Below are positions 25,301 through 32,649 of a DNA stretch of 64,000 nt, one piece after another (position 1 is the first letter of the stretch; the number at the start of each line of letters is the position of its first letter). A program made the position numbers and the translations under genes. This DNA comes from Riptortus pedestris (Eukaryota; Arthropoda; Insecta; Hemiptera; Alydidae), in NCBI GenBank assembly GCA_019009955.1, contig CM032231.1, positions 86,198,001 through 86,262,000 of the forward strand. Reading direction: 5' to 3'. Below the pieces are notes generated by a model, which saw nothing but the letters and a program-made list of their open reading frames with translations, was not told the origin of the DNA and did no database searches.

Positions 25301-26596
25301 TATTAACTAAGATATTTGCATTTTTTTAGTTTTTTGTCCTCAGTAAACCCCCACTACTACTCATTCCATATTAAAAATTAGCTGCTATATTATGAAGCAC
25401 TTTAATTGAAGTCTAAATACCAAATATTGTTCTCATTGAACTTTAACATTTTAAGATAAATGTAAATAGGTGATAGGAAATATGCTTAGTTATTGCAGCC
25501 GCTGCGTAACGGTCTTTTTCATATTGGTGAAAGTATATGAAAATGACAGGGTGCTATTCCATGGAATACAGATGTTTACAAAAAAGAAAAGCAAATTTAA
25601 GATAAATCAACTTTTTTACTAGTTTTTATAGAGGCTCATTTGAGTTCGAATATAATTCTAAATTTTAAATATATTCATCAAATATGTAAATCACAAACTG
25701 TATTCTGACTTTGATGTGAAGTATACTGTAAAAGTGGTGAAATTATTTATAGGACGGAGCGAGCATAGAACAATTAGTTTGCCTGGTGATAGCATTGCTA
25801 TGCCAGAGTGCCGACTGCTTACCACAGGGTGTGCTGAGAACTAGCAGCTTGGTGGAAGGGATCCTACCAGCATCATCGCAACCTCTAGGAGGTAGCGTTC
25901 TAGTACAGCTCATCATATCGGCCCTTTACACCAGGCTCATGGACACTCCACTAGCCGAGGCCCTCTGTCATCTCCAACATTCCCAGCTTGCACCACTTAT
26001 TGATTCAATCAGGTCTTTTAGACTGGGGTTTTACATTTTTATTATTTATTGTTTGTATAACCTTATAAATACTCTCAGGCAAATATTTGTTTTTATTTAT
26101 TTACAATAGTCTATAAATATTACAAAGCTCATGTCACATAAATGACATGTATCATAATAATAACAATTGACTTGATTATTAGCTTGAGGTGGGAAGTTGT
26201 CCATTCACAATACCCACATTGGAATGAACATGTGATTATACTGTATTGGAGTTATACTTTTCACTACACAACAAGATCTCTTGGCCACTTAAGCACAGAC
26301 ATCCTCATGGGTTTTCTGGAATATAGATAAATGAAGGAGAGAGTTAAATGTCTAATATCAGGATTTGGCGAGGGTATGGACAAAAGGAATGTTGAGGTTA
26401 AATTGGATACGTAAAATGAGGAATCTGTAATTTTGTCGAATATTCTGGTTTGGAGGATATTTATTTACATTGAATTTTATTGAAGTATTATGATTATGGG
26501 AAATTAGCTATTGAAGTTGCACTCATGACAATTTTCAAAAAAAGTATACTCTAATGTCTTTCAATCCTACCTAGATGATGAAAATGAGATCCATTC

Positions 26597-26656
<60 letters not shown>

Positions 26657-27774
26657 GTTACCACTCTAGCAGTCCTAATTTAGTTTGATTGTTACCAATC
26701 AAAATATAAGCATTCCATTTAAAACAAAATATCTAGTTCATTAATGGCTGTAATTGGACTGGAGAGGGGGGGGGGGGAATTTCTCCATTTCTATGAGTCA
26801 GATTGAAAAATCGTATATAACTAATCAAATTTAAGCATTATCTATAGTGAGTCTACTTTTGCTTACTATAGCAAAATGTGGTATGTCATCCATGGACGAC
26901 ATACCACATTATGGTCTAAAAGAAATTTAAAAAAACCCTTTAGATCAGGATATTATTCCTTGCAATTAAAAATTTATCCAATTTAAATAAACTGAGTCTT
27001 TTATCCCTGTAAATTTGTTTTTTTTTTTTAATACTGATAAGATCTGTACCTTCCCGCATAATATAAGAGAATTCTTCACTGTAGAAGGACCTCTCTTGGG
27101 TGATTTTTCTTCCCTGTGTATTAAGTAATAAAGATACTCTGACTTTACTTGTCAGAGTTTTAGTATGTCGTGCATAATATTCAGATACATGAAATTGCTG
27201 TTGACATAAGAACGCTATCGTAATAAACATTCATAAACTTTAAATAGCTCTTTTAATGTTAACATTTTAATATGTGTTGATGTTTGTCAAACAAATTTAT
27301 TTTTTTTTAAAATCAGTAGCAAGTTTTACAAAATAATGATTGTTTTCAGTAAAATGTGATATATATACATGATTTGGGATTGCATTCTATTTCATTTTTT
27401 TAGGTTTATATTTAGTATAGTAGACCCACATTGGAAAGTGTAGTAAACTAGGAAGATAGAACACTGTCTCATCAAACATTTCTACAACTTGACACTAATA
27501 GAAATCCTTCAAACGACTATTGGAAGAACTCTTATATCTTATGGTTTCATAGTACTTAACTGTATCTTCCATTTCCAGCTCTATTCAAGGATTCCCCCAG
27601 CCTGTATATGATTTAGAATCGTCTCAGCAGATTTGTGACTTACAAGTTAGCCATCTACTTCTCAACAAAGCGGGAAGAATATCACTTAAAGTAATCACCC
27701 TCATAAATTAATCTATATAATATAGTATTTATAGTTATTAGTTGGGACCCAAAACTTTTAATAATAGTATAGTA

Positions 27775-27813
<39 letters not shown>

Positions 27814-29459
27814 AGCATATTTCACTTAGGGGCAATCAGCTATTGAGGTTGTACTCATCTTAAGATTTTTTTGAAAAAAAAAATTAAATACAATAATAAA
27901 AATAAATTAAAAAAAAAAGTTCGGATGGGGAAAAAAGGATGACTTTAAATTAAATATAATTGTATTCTACTGGAGGAACATATCTAAACATTGTTAGAAT
28001 AAAAAGTTATCTATATCTAAGTTATTATAACATTATAATAGAATAATAATTTAAGAAATGATAATTATCAGATTCGTAATGCAATTATCGGTGCTTTTGC
28101 ACAATAATTTTTTTTCCGAGTGTTTATCCAGGATGCAGCATGGACTAACTGTTCCTCTAGTTGGGAACAACCTAGAAAATCTTCTCTCTTCTAAAAAAGT
28201 ACCTATCAGGAGCAATAATTATAACCATCTCAGTAATATATTTTTATATGAAAAAAAATTATATGGGGAGAATATATATATTTTTTTTGAGAAAAAAAAA
28301 AACTTGAGAAGGTTTGTGTATGTTAAAATTACATCAAAGTAATTATTATTTGAGCAATATAATTAATAACACTTGAATTACTAGTTAAAAGTAGTATTAA
28401 ATATCAGTGGGCTCGAGGAGCCCCCCCCCTTGGTACTTAAGTGTATAACTACCCCTTGCATTACCAAGGGGGGGCTCCTCGAGCCCATACGTCAAAAAAA
28501 AATTTTTTTCTCAACATAGAAATTTTTTTATTTAATTTTATTGTTATGCCCTCACTCTAGGATGTTTTTCTGAGGAATACATAAAATATCAAAAATATCC
28601 CATTAAAATTGGGTGATAGGGAACAAAAACAAAAAGTTGTGGGCTCGAGGAGCCCCCCCCCCTTGGTAGTTCTAGGGTTAATACTATTGAATAACTTTGA
28701 GTCATGAGCTCAATTCCCTTTACAATAACTGTCATTCAAACACTTTTGCCATAGTTGATTCATATTTAATGCTCCATGACACAATGTAACAGGTGCTGTT
28801 TGAGTTTGTTACCAAAGATTCCTGGATAATGGAGGAGCTGGGCAGAGAAGTTCCTCATCCAAACACCAATACCTTACTCTTCACTATGTTCCACATAGGT
28901 CAACGACCATTTGACCAGGTGCCTATTCTTTTTTGAATATGTGTGTTTATATATATATATATATATATATAAACACATACTATACTTAAGATGAATTCAT
29001 AAGACATTTCAAGCTTTTATACACTGCAAGTCCATAATAATTACTGCTATGCAATATCTATTACCTGCACATAGTTACTGTTTATAAATGCTGTCTTTGA
29101 ATTCATAAATTTTGAAATGGTTGAGAGCAAACTACTCCATGCCTGCAAACAATACAAAAGATGTGTATAAACAGAACTGTATATTGTGCTGTATGACATT
29201 TTTTGATACAATATAATGGATTGAGAATATTGTACATCAATTCGAATAATAATAAGTTAATTTAAAATGAATTGCAGCAAATCATTTTGCTTATTTAATA
29301 AAACTATATACATACACATATCTGGAGTATACAAAGGAGAAAGGCTAAATTATAATCTGCTCAGGGACTGAAATCTGTGCTGAAAAATTTCCTCAAATAT
29401 CCAAGTGATACTGCATAGGAGAAGATGAATTTGATGCCAGTTTAAAATTATATATGTAC

Positions 29460-29528
<69 letters not shown>

Positions 29529-31790
29529 AAATTCAAAATATCTCCTTCAATATGAATCAGAGAGAGAAATTGTTTATAATTAATCTGGCAAATTTACTAT
29601 AAATATTGCTTTATAAACCTATTCACTATCTTATATTAATGTTAACCTAGATTTTTTTTTTTTAATTTCTTTCATTTTCAGCTTTCAATATACTAACAGT
29701 AGTCCTCACACTTTAAAAATAAAAAAATATACCATGAAACGTCTTAGACCTACCTTAAATACCAAATATTGTTTCCAACAGACCTTTATTGTGTGAGATA
29801 CATCCAAATGCGTATAGTGGTGATGCCATAGTATTTATTTGCTTTATACCATAATTTTAACCATTTCATTTATCAATAAAAAACCTATTTGTTAATCCCT
29901 GAAATACTAGTTGGAATTGGGGGATTTAGATGAGGGAAATCAAGAGTTCAATATATATCAGTTATTATGAGGTTGATCGTAAAATGTAATAGAGACCAAT
30001 CTTGTTAAACTATTGAAGCTCCATATTTGTTGTTGTATGTATTTTCTTGTAATTCAAATATTAAGTGAGTTCTTCATACTTTCTTGCTTTCAGCCTATAG
30101 TTCTACTCCCCCAACTTCTACCCATCGGATTTGTACTTAGAAATAGAGAAGATATGGTGAGATCAGATCACCATTGTGTCATTCAGCGTATAGAAAATCT
30201 GCTAGTTTATGCAGCCTCTGTGTGAAGTACTTTTTTACTGAAGTACAATCATACATTTTTTAAATATTTAATTTAACACTCCATTACACCCTCGCCAGTA
30301 CAAGAGTGGGCGCATGTCGTCTCTCAGATGACGTACAACCTTTCCTTAAGTATTTAAGTAAGAAGGTTAGTTTTAATTAAGCCAGTACTTATATTTGTAT
30401 AAAAGTTATAATCGATACATTATATGGAGAATGAACATGATTTATGATTATATAATGTGAAAAAAAAAATATTTCACACATTATCTTGGCATACATAATA
30501 TAAAATTGATATATACATATGTTATACGTACACATTATATATTCAGGTTTAGAAAATAAAATAAAATAGTTAGGAAGGTATAAAAAATGAAATAAACATT
30601 AAAATTTTGTAGTATTAGCCTATTGCTTGCTGACCCTGGCACCCATCCGAACAAACAAATCTACAATGACTTAGACAAAGGCATTGCCCACAAATCTTGC
30701 ACTTGCTTTTTGTGTATCTTTTATAATATGTCTGATGACAAGGAAAACATCTCATTCGAGAAGTTATTTTTCCTTCAGGCTGCAGAACTCAAACTTCTTG
30801 GTTTGTCAAGGGTGCAATTTCATTCAATCTTTTCAAAATAGCAGGTGGCAAAGTTGAAATACTCTCCCTCTTCTGCAGCTGTTCTTCCATTAACTATCTA
30901 CCTAGTCTTTGGAGAAACAGGCGCCTTGGAGGACCATCTTGGCCATTTCCTAAATAAATTACTTGGGAATTGATCCCCGCAGTATTCAGAAGAGAAAAAA
31001 CACTACCATAAGCCACCTTCTGGTATTTCTCGATACATTATAAAGTGAGCACATTTTATCCAAAATGTCCATACCTACTTTATTTGATTATAATGTGTTA
31101 TAATGACAGACTTTTTCTTTTCTCCTGTTCGCTCATCTTTGTCCATCAAAATGCATACTTGATATAACCAATACATTTCTATTTTCGGAATTATTTTTTG
31201 GGACATAGGAATCCAGAGTGCCCTCCTTCCTATAAGCGAAGATGCTTGAATTTATATCCCTATTTTTTATATTTTTAAGCTTCCTTTGAATCTGCCACTG
31301 CAGTACTTACAAAGGTAGTCGCGTGGGATCTCACAGATGCCTCAAGGTCATAGCCGCACTGGAGAATCAGAAGAGTGTTGAAACAGTACTGGTGGAAGGC
31401 TCTAGACATGAGGGGAAGGCAGCTAGGGTGTGGGGCACCCAGGCTCTATCCTCTACTCAGCACTTCAAAAAGTCTCTCCACGTCATCTCTCAGATGACGT
31501 GCGACTACTGGAGTGTTAATAATAGTAGAAGGGAGTCATTAGGAGTCCACATCAGATTGTTAACAATATATTCCTGTTAATAACTAAATTTTCGCATACA
31601 GGTACTAACAGGAGAGTGGAGACCTGACTGGGATTCTCTGCTTTCCACTCCGCTTGGTGTCAGCCCGGAAGCTGCTTGGGAGCAGATTCAGGCAAGGCTG
31701 CCCCCTCCAGAAAGTGCATCGGCACACGATAGAGCTGCAGCAGCTGCACTCCTCAGGGTTTTCCAGGGATCTCCAGATGAATCAATTTAG
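6244..31790 (+). CDS. 3' part of a large conserved multi-exon gene, KIAA0825/DUF4495-like (tentative)
   Basis: Thirteen exons: 6244-6466, 12762-12961, 18360-18466, 18651-18732, 19463-19596, 20660-20860, 23188-23454, 24592-24690, 25753-26012, 27579-27690, 28793-28918, 30094-30219, 31602-31790. All have AG acceptors and GT donors, and all split codons join correctly (GG|G, G|GG, G|CC, AG|C). They encode the last 707 residues; the start and upstream exons lie outside. The protein is mostly helical, Cys- and Leu-rich, with no signal peptide, clear membrane span or catalytic motif. Stretches such as DLWSSLPPKTAQRVFGGML and NESLTILTARYSQ remind me of the KIAA0825 (DUF4495) family of unknown biochemical function, linked to limb patterning in humans. 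That recognition is from memory and uncertain. The long introns are full of transposons, but the frame is intact, so the gene looks functional. Confidence 0.85.
6591..7503. mobile_element. Composite of Helentron-like copies with opposed 3' ends
   Basis: The left end (6591-6735) is a minus-strand 3' terminus, TTAGCAGATTTCCCTTAAGG. After a TA tract come plus-strand internal and 3' sequences: 6745-7065, ending near AGGAAATTTTTAG, then 7070-7503, ending CCCTGAAGGGAAATCTGCTAA. Three TA tracts (about 6725-6751, 6930-6984 and 7303-7374) mark at least three partial copies. No 5' GTCCGTCACGC terminus is present, so this arose by nesting or rearrangement. Confidence 0.7.
7504..7660 (+). pseudogene. Non-LTR retrotransposon 3' end remnant
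   Basis: The plus strand reads EFEYRYCYNHVMTNDYHLLD followed by DRRTHLFASVVFWKLEEALQ and a stop, then (AAT/ATT)n at about 7623-7645. A short Arg/Trp-containing C-terminus before a trinucleotide tail is typical of non-LTR retrotransposons. The clade cannot be given. It directly follows the Helentron end at 7503. Confidence 0.4.
7665..9285. other. Intron sequence, nothing recognised
   Basis: AT-rich sequence with C/G homopolymer patches (about 8263-8290 and 8408-8420). No transposon terminus or coding stretch that I can support. Confidence 0.5.
9288..9575 (-). mobile_element. Helentron-like element, 5'-truncated
   Basis: It starts (plus-strand coordinates) with TTAGCAGATTTCCCTTGAGG and continues through GATGACGAAAATGAGGTCCG, CTAGCGGTCGC and the G-rich block near 9526-9545. 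It stops at the TA/TATC microsatellite at 9565-9619. The 5' part (the GTCCGTCACG side) is missing and the usual TA core between 9415 and 9425 is nearly gone. Confidence 0.75.
9776..10255. repeat. Tandem repeat, 95-bp unit, about five copies
   Basis: Each unit contains GTTGTTTACGTTTTAAATCG, AGATCTGTTTACTTACCACT, AGATCTGTCAAACGAGG and TTCAGGTAAATTGTT. The unit counts to 95 bp; later copies have small indels. It is preceded at 9620-9775 by GC-richer, non-repeated sequence. It could be the tandem 5' region of a retroelement, but no ORF supports that. Confidence 0.85.
10324..10376. repeat. (TA)n microsatellite
   Basis: Almost pure TA with an internal GATCTATC. It is followed by TTTGTCTG, the sequence that normally flanks Helentron TA tracts in this window. 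Confidence 0.85.
10395..10442 (-). repeat. tRNA-derived SINE head fragment
   Basis: CATATGAGATTAAAACCTACG and CTTAACTCACATGGCTAACC match, on the minus strand, the A-box-containing head of the SINE copies at 23765-23995 and 56436-56660. The B box and tail are missing. Confidence 0.55.
10445..11870. other. Intron sequence, nothing recognised
   Basis: No tandem repeat, terminus or coding stretch I can support in this 1.4 kb. Confidence 0.5.
11877..11908 (-). mobile_element. Helitron 5'-end fragment
   Basis: AAGTACGCTAAAATTATATA continuing to AAAGATAG is, on the minus strand, a TC-T-rich 5' Helitron end like the one at 12660-12698. Confidence 0.5.
11918..12235 (-). mobile_element. Helentron-like internal fragment
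   Basis: Contains CTGTTAACGCTCTAGCGGTCG, the G-rich block (12030-12045), AAATTCGAAATATCTCCGTT and TAATATTAACCGA in family order. Neither terminus is present. Confidence 0.75.
12236..12698 (-). mobile_element. Helitron fragment including a 5' terminus
   Basis: One internal unit (GGCCTCCCTCACGACCCCC reading into GTTATAAGG-like sequence on the minus strand), then GGACCGATTTGATTGAAT. It ends at AATTATATATATAAAGATAG, that is, TC-TTTATATATATAATTC on the minus strand. The first 100 bp differ from the TCTATATATATATAAAATTG copies, so this is a related subfamily. Confidence 0.6.
12762..12961 (+). CDS. Exon b of the KIAA0825-like gene
   Basis: The acceptor is TATTGTGCAG and the donor GTGTGA at 12962. 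It encodes residues 75-141: KTIGDWLKKYQGMREALAER, LDLHCRLVSLYVLQDRDCLN, and a Trp-rich end QMWWLYLQ. It completes a Gly codon with exon a and ends in phase 1. It lies 63 bp after a Helitron 5' end. The next intron is 5.4 kb. Confidence 0.9.
13064..14048. repeat. Minisatellite, 64-bp unit, about 15 copies
   Basis: The TTACACTGG starts at 13064, 13128 and 13192 give a strict 64-bp period. The unit contains CAACAAATCTAACCTTAGTG, TTGCACAGCAGTCCATAAGC and CTATCTCTCGTG. Variants (ACAATTGTCCACAAG, TTACAATGGG) recur in blocks at about 13190 and 13760, which suggests higher-order duplication. It starts about 100 bp after exon b and ends against a decayed Helentron fragment. Confidence 0.95.
14070..14210 (+). 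mobile_element. Decayed Helentron-like fragment
   Basis: CTGGTCTGATTTCAGCCATC, AACTTGATTTT and GTTAACGATCAAGCAATAAC followed by GAGCGGTAACGG are diverged versions of the family core upstream of the TA tract. Confidence 0.6.
14245..14550 (+). pseudogene. Non-LTR retrotransposon C-terminal fragment
   Basis: The plus strand reads SLEAMEMWIWRTISRTSWTQK, then in shifted frames INGMEKRRVNLVG and GIMKEESLGNPFLRTSK. This is the E-M-W-x-W-R-R ... W-T-x-K ... L-I-N-x-I-E-K-R-R-x-N ... G-H-I motif series found at the C-terminus of many arthropod endonuclease/RT elements. Several frameshifts and stops are present. Confidence 0.6.
14825..14940 (+). repeat. Degenerate tRNA-derived SINE
   Basis: AAATTCGATTCCCACGTG (B-box region) followed by GCGAATTCATTAAATAAA and CTCTTTAGTCC matches the body of the SINE at 56436-56660. 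The tail is diverged. Confidence 0.5.
15182..15406 (+). CDS. Small intron-nested ORF, 74 residues, unrecognised
   Basis: It begins with an ATG in a good eukaryotic context (GGACCATGG) and ends at TAA 15404-15406, overlapped by AATAAA. The protein starts MDEKEDFEEYETPNNLAAVL, is acidic, and contains SSMIYAQEFNREFINENF. I do not recognise the family. Base composition is balanced relative to the AT-rich flanks. It could be a small gene nested in the intron, a retrocopy or part of an unknown element. No intron signals or repeats are seen around it. Confidence 0.4.
   Translation: MDEKEDFEEYETPNNLAAVLNASQWSSMIYAQEFNREFINENFVKSRENVVVDSMNYCLNKAESSPEPWNDLEL
16050..16740 (-). pseudogene. Non-LTR reverse transcriptase fragment
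   Basis: On the minus strand at about 16470-16550 the translation reads LKQGDSFSPLLLNLSLEKII, matching the RT motif R-Q-G-D-x-L-S-P-L-L-F-N-x-x-L-E. Flanking sequence is open only in short pieces with many stops. The FADD box is not clear. An old, decayed copy. Confidence 0.5.
16745..17810. other. Intron sequence, nothing recognised
   Basis: No terminus, tandem repeat or coding pattern found. The AT-rich ORFs here look accidental. Confidence 0.45.
17813..17962 (+). repeat. tRNA-derived SINE, 5'-truncated
   Basis: CACCTGGGCAATAGGAATTT, TATTAAATAAAATCTTTAGTCC, GGTGGTAACGTGTAGATAACC and CGATTAGCC followed by AAGTGGACGTTAA and (AAT)n. This is the body and tail of the SINE at 56436-56660, without the tRNA head. 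Confidence 0.8.
18360..18466 (+). CDS. Exon c of the KIAA0825-like gene
   Basis: The acceptor is TTACTTAAAG and the donor GTATTT. It encodes residues 141-176: TRQDLWSSLPPKTAQRVFG then GMLNESLTILTARYSQ. It completes Gly with exon b. This is the stretch that most suggests KIAA0825 to me. Confidence 0.9.
18651..18732 (+). CDS. Exon d of the KIAA0825-like gene
   Basis: The acceptor is TTATTTTTCTAG and the donor GTATAAG. It encodes AIASPARLPLIANDICNILK followed by CVAHLLP. It ends in phase 1 and joins exon e to make Ala. The intron between c and d is only 184 bp, the shortest in the gene. Confidence 0.9.
18854..19131 (+). repeat. Tandem duplication, 139-bp unit
   Basis: AAACCCACTGATTTTTATAA at 18854 recurs as AAACCCACTGCTTTTTATAA at 18993. 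The whole 139 bp is repeated once with only a few differences, so this is a recent direct duplication inside the intron. Confidence 0.9.
19463..19596 (+). CDS. Exon e of the KIAA0825-like gene
   Basis: The acceptor is TTCATACTTCAG and the donor GTAATA. It encodes AVCSCAKELTGEKCTNQVVL, YLHDKCHHLLTTLLFRGASL and ATLYK. It is Cys- and His-rich, but the spacing does not make a clear zinc finger. Confidence 0.9.
20150..20368 (+). repeat. tRNA-derived SINE, nearly complete, diverged
   Basis: The head is partly readable. The B box GGAGTTCAATTCTCACC is followed by GGGCAAGAGGAATTTATTTA, CGATGAACTCGTTCAATTAAA, GATAACCCG and CAAAGTGGATGTTAGTAAATAA. Confidence 0.7.
20660..20860 (+). CDS. Exon f of the KIAA0825-like gene
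   Basis: The acceptor is AATGTTTCAG and the donor GTGAGT. It encodes 67 residues, IFSKGLDDVECFKPVPDG, SFSPWFAFVNDDIDYGMTS and VFDLPARVAVFLELNILK. Both ends are phase 0. Confidence 0.92.
21675..21865 (+). repeat. tRNA-derived SINE, 5'-truncated
   Basis: GAGTTTGATTCCCACATGGGC (B box) followed by GACCTCACTAAATAAAATCC, GGTGGTAACATGTAGATAACC and an AATAAT-type tail near 21840-21860. Confidence 0.8.
21870..23185. other. Intron sequence, nothing recognised
   Basis: AT-rich sequence with a G-rich patch near 22490-22502. No element or exon supported. Confidence 0.45.
23188..23454 (+). CDS. Exon g of the KIAA0825-like gene
   Basis: The acceptor is TTAAAACCAG and the donor GTGAGC. At 89 residues it is the longest coding exon here: VLMMRKCWVASRLIRYIFDN, CTGFMCNSDCYLGRSSVEQA and ITYVLMSVGSEEDLKGTLIH. 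Both ends are phase 0. Confidence 0.93.
23765..23996 (-). repeat. tRNA-derived SINE, complete
   Basis: On the minus strand it has the tRNA-like head GGGCTCAGGTTAGCCATGCG with A box, B box GAGTTCGATTC, a body ending AAGTGGA and an (AAT)n tail. It is almost identical to 56436-56660, so both are young. Confidence 0.85.
24024..24182. repeat. Long near-perfect inverted repeat
   Basis: The left arm starts CAAATCATATCTTATAATTT and the right arm ends AAATTATAAGATATGATTTG. The arms are about 73 bp and meet at GCAATTTTAGAATTGC (about 24095-24110). No TIR-type target duplication is seen. It may be a template-switch inversion or a small MITE. Confidence 0.85.
24592..24690 (+). CDS. Exon h of the KIAA0825-like gene
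   Basis: The acceptor is AAATTCTTTCAG and the donor GTTATT. It encodes IWNQKRRGWLQALITPLLEY then LNPIVTILNQATE, phase 0 to phase 0. Confidence 0.9.
24893..25521 (-). mobile_element. Helentron-like element, full length, diverged
   Basis: The 3' end is TTAGCAGATTTCCCTTAGG (palindrome with one change). The TA core is short (about 25017-25037). The 5' end near 25495-25521 is TTGCAGCCGCTGCGTAACGG, equal to the GTCCGTCACGC hairpin end with changes. It is older than most copies in this window. Confidence 0.75.
25753..26012 (+). CDS. Exon i of the KIAA0825-like gene
   Basis: The acceptor is TTATTTATAG and the donor GTCTTT. It encodes DGASIEQLVCLVIALLCQSA, DCLPQGVLRTSSLVEGILPA and LAEALCHLQHSQLAPLIDSI. 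It ends in phase 2 (AG|C). Confidence 0.9.
26500..26850 (-). mobile_element. Helentron-like element, 5'-truncated
   Basis: The 3' end is decayed to GGGAAATTAGCTATTGAAG. It continues through a TA tract at 26604-26655, TACCACTCTAGCAGTCC and a G run at 26767-26778, and stops near 26850. Confidence 0.7.
26876..26909. repeat. 34-bp palindrome
   Basis: ATGTGGTATGTCATCCATGG is followed by its inverse ACGACATACCACAT, with one mismatch and the centre at CCATGG. It resembles the subterminal palindrome of a DNA transposon, but no element could be delimited. Confidence 0.6.
27579..27690 (+). CDS. Exon j of the KIAA0825-like gene
   Basis: The acceptor is CCATTTCCAG and the donor GTAATC. After completing Ser with exon i it encodes SIQGFPQPVYDLESSQQICD followed by LQVSHLLLNKAGRISLK. 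The exon contains no long start-to-stop ORF of its own and is supported by splice sites and phase. Confidence 0.85.
27778..27810. repeat. (GT)n microsatellite
   Basis: About fifteen GT dinucleotides. It is followed at 27823-27880 by a short minus-strand Helentron 3'-end remnant (GGGGCAATCAGCTATTGAGG). Confidence 0.9.
28407..28681. mobile_element. Small TIR elements in tandem, piggyBac-type ends
   Basis: The inverted ends are TACCAAGGGGGGGCTCCTCG at 28463 and CGAGGAGCCCCCCCCCTTGG ending near 28664. The outer right end is CTAGGG next to TTAA (28678-28681), that is, TTAA-CCCTAGAA on the minus strand, as in piggyBac TIRs. A partial third end (28407-28436) also abuts TTAA (28437-28440), suggesting two neighbouring copies. 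No ORF. Confidence 0.6.
28793..28918 (+). CDS. Exon k of the KIAA0825-like gene
   Basis: The acceptor is ATGTAACAG and the donor GTGCCT. It encodes VLFEFVTKDSWIMEELGREV then PHPNTNTLLFTMFHIGQRPF and DQ, phase 0 to phase 0. Confidence 0.9.
29380..29660 (-). mobile_element. Helentron-like fragment, decayed
   Basis: AAATTTCCTCAAATATCCAA, then a TA tract at 29466-29525, then CGAAAATTCAAAATATCTCC and ACTATAAATATTGC in family order. The terminus at 29360-29380 is badly eroded and the G-rich block and middle are deleted. Confidence 0.65.
30094..30219 (+). CDS. Exon l of the KIAA0825-like gene
   Basis: The acceptor is TTGCTTTCAG. It encodes PIVLLPQLLPIGFVLRNRED, MVRSDHHCVIQRIENLLVY and AAS. The donor is placed at GTGTGA (30220), which keeps phase 0 with the last exon. 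If unspliced, the frame stops two codons later. Confidence 0.85.
30273..31519 (-). mobile_element. piggyBac element, internally deleted
   Basis: TTAA flanks both sides (30273-30276 and 31516-31519). The ends begin CACTCCA(T/G)TA in inverted orientation. Each end carries a copy of the palindrome ACGTCATCTCTCAGATGACG (about 30315-30334 and 31480-31500). A decayed minus-strand transposase C-terminus lies inside. The element sits wholly in the last intron of the KIAA0825-like gene; without it that intron would be only about 135 bp. Confidence 0.8.
30630..31245 (-). pseudogene. piggyBac transposase C-terminal remnant
   Basis: In several minus-strand frames: KSVIITHYNQIK, then DILDKMCSLYNVSRNTRRWL with MVVFF, then LNTAGINSQVIYL, PPRRLFLQRLGR and LPPAILKRLNEIAPLT. 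It ends in the cysteine-rich domain RYTKSKCKICGQCLCLSHC. These are the last third of a piggyBac (DDE_Tnp_1_7) transposase. The first catalytic aspartates are absent, and frameshifts plus stops kill the copy. Confidence 0.85.
31602..31790 (+). CDS. Last exon of the KIAA0825-like gene, with stop
   Basis: The acceptor is TTCGCATACAG. It encodes 62 residues: VLTGEWRPDWDSLLSTPLG, VSPEAAWEQIQARLPPPES, ASAHDRAAAAALLRVFQGS and PDESI. It ends at TAG 31788-31790. The high GC and alanine run contrast with the flanks. Confidence 0.85.
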   Translation, partial: VLTGEWRPDWDSLLSTPLGVSPEAAWEQIQARLPPPESASAHDRAAAAALLRVFQGSPDESI

Positions 31791-31993
31791 AAGTCATAGC
31801 ATGGGCATATTAACCATTGTTCCATCAATGTCAACTTTATGCATATTTTAACAGTTATTTCAAACAAAGAGAAATTAAAAATATACATAAAGCCTATTGA
31901 TAAATTTCCTTTTCCTATTTGAAACATATCAAAGTAGCTGAAAATGCCAACTAGCCTCAATACTCATTACTCCCACCATCGTCCTTTCATAAA

Positions 31994-31999
31994 AATAAA
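31994..31999 (+). promoter_or_regulatory. Candidate polyadenylation signal
   Basis: AATAAA about 200 bp after the stop codon at 31790 is the first canonical hexamer downstream in this AT-rich sequence. Chance occurrence cannot be excluded. Confidence 0.4.
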
Positions 32000-32645
32000 A
32001 TATAAATTGGATTATGCTTATATTTCCCACATGAAAAATTTACTCAAGAATTATGCAATCTTTTTGAGAAAGTATATCCAATTTTTGTTTTATCTAACTT
32101 TATTGAATTCTAATATTAAGGGAGTAATTTCTTTTTTTTTTACTTTTCTTAGCTTTAATTACTAAACTATTCAGGGAACTAAAACTGTAGAAATCTATTT
32201 AATGAAACAATCCTAGTTGCATAGATAAAACAAGATCTCTCAAGGGAGTTATTAGAACTAGCTTGGGAGTAAACAAAATAGTGATCTGTTCTGTACAACG
32301 GTGTTTTATTTTGCCTAGGCATAGACAGGAGAGAAGAGAACAAAATTTTGGAAAAACTGGGAAGATACAAAGTAAAAGAAGTAAAAAGAAAGAAGAACTA
32401 AAAAAAGATCAGTGAATTACAGAAATCTCCATTTTATGTAAACATTTACTCCTCTCCCACCCTCTGAGAAATAATAAAAGTAAAGTCCTGGTATTAATTA
32501 AAATGGACGTACCAAACCCAATAGGTGGAGAATTTGGATTAGTTTAAATGAAAATAAATCCACAATGTGTCAATAACCAAGAAAAGCATCAAATCTTAAT
32601 AAAACTTGTGACAGATTGTCAAAGTTCTCTTTCATCTTTCATCTA
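32000..32645. other. Intergenic sequence, nothing recognised
   Basis: AT-rich. No element terminus or coding sequence supported. Confidence 0.45.
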
Positions 32646-32649
32646 GTAA

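Noticed and set aside
31323..31580. GC-rich ORF between 30219 and 31602 considered as an exon
   Set aside because: Most of it lies within the TTAA-bounded piggyBac. It would disturb the phase-0 join from exon 30094-30219 to 31602-31790.
32179..32370. Minus-strand ORF and a plus-strand KTRSLKGVIRTSLG-like stretch
   Set aside because: A possible retroelement scrap, but too short and unspecific to support.
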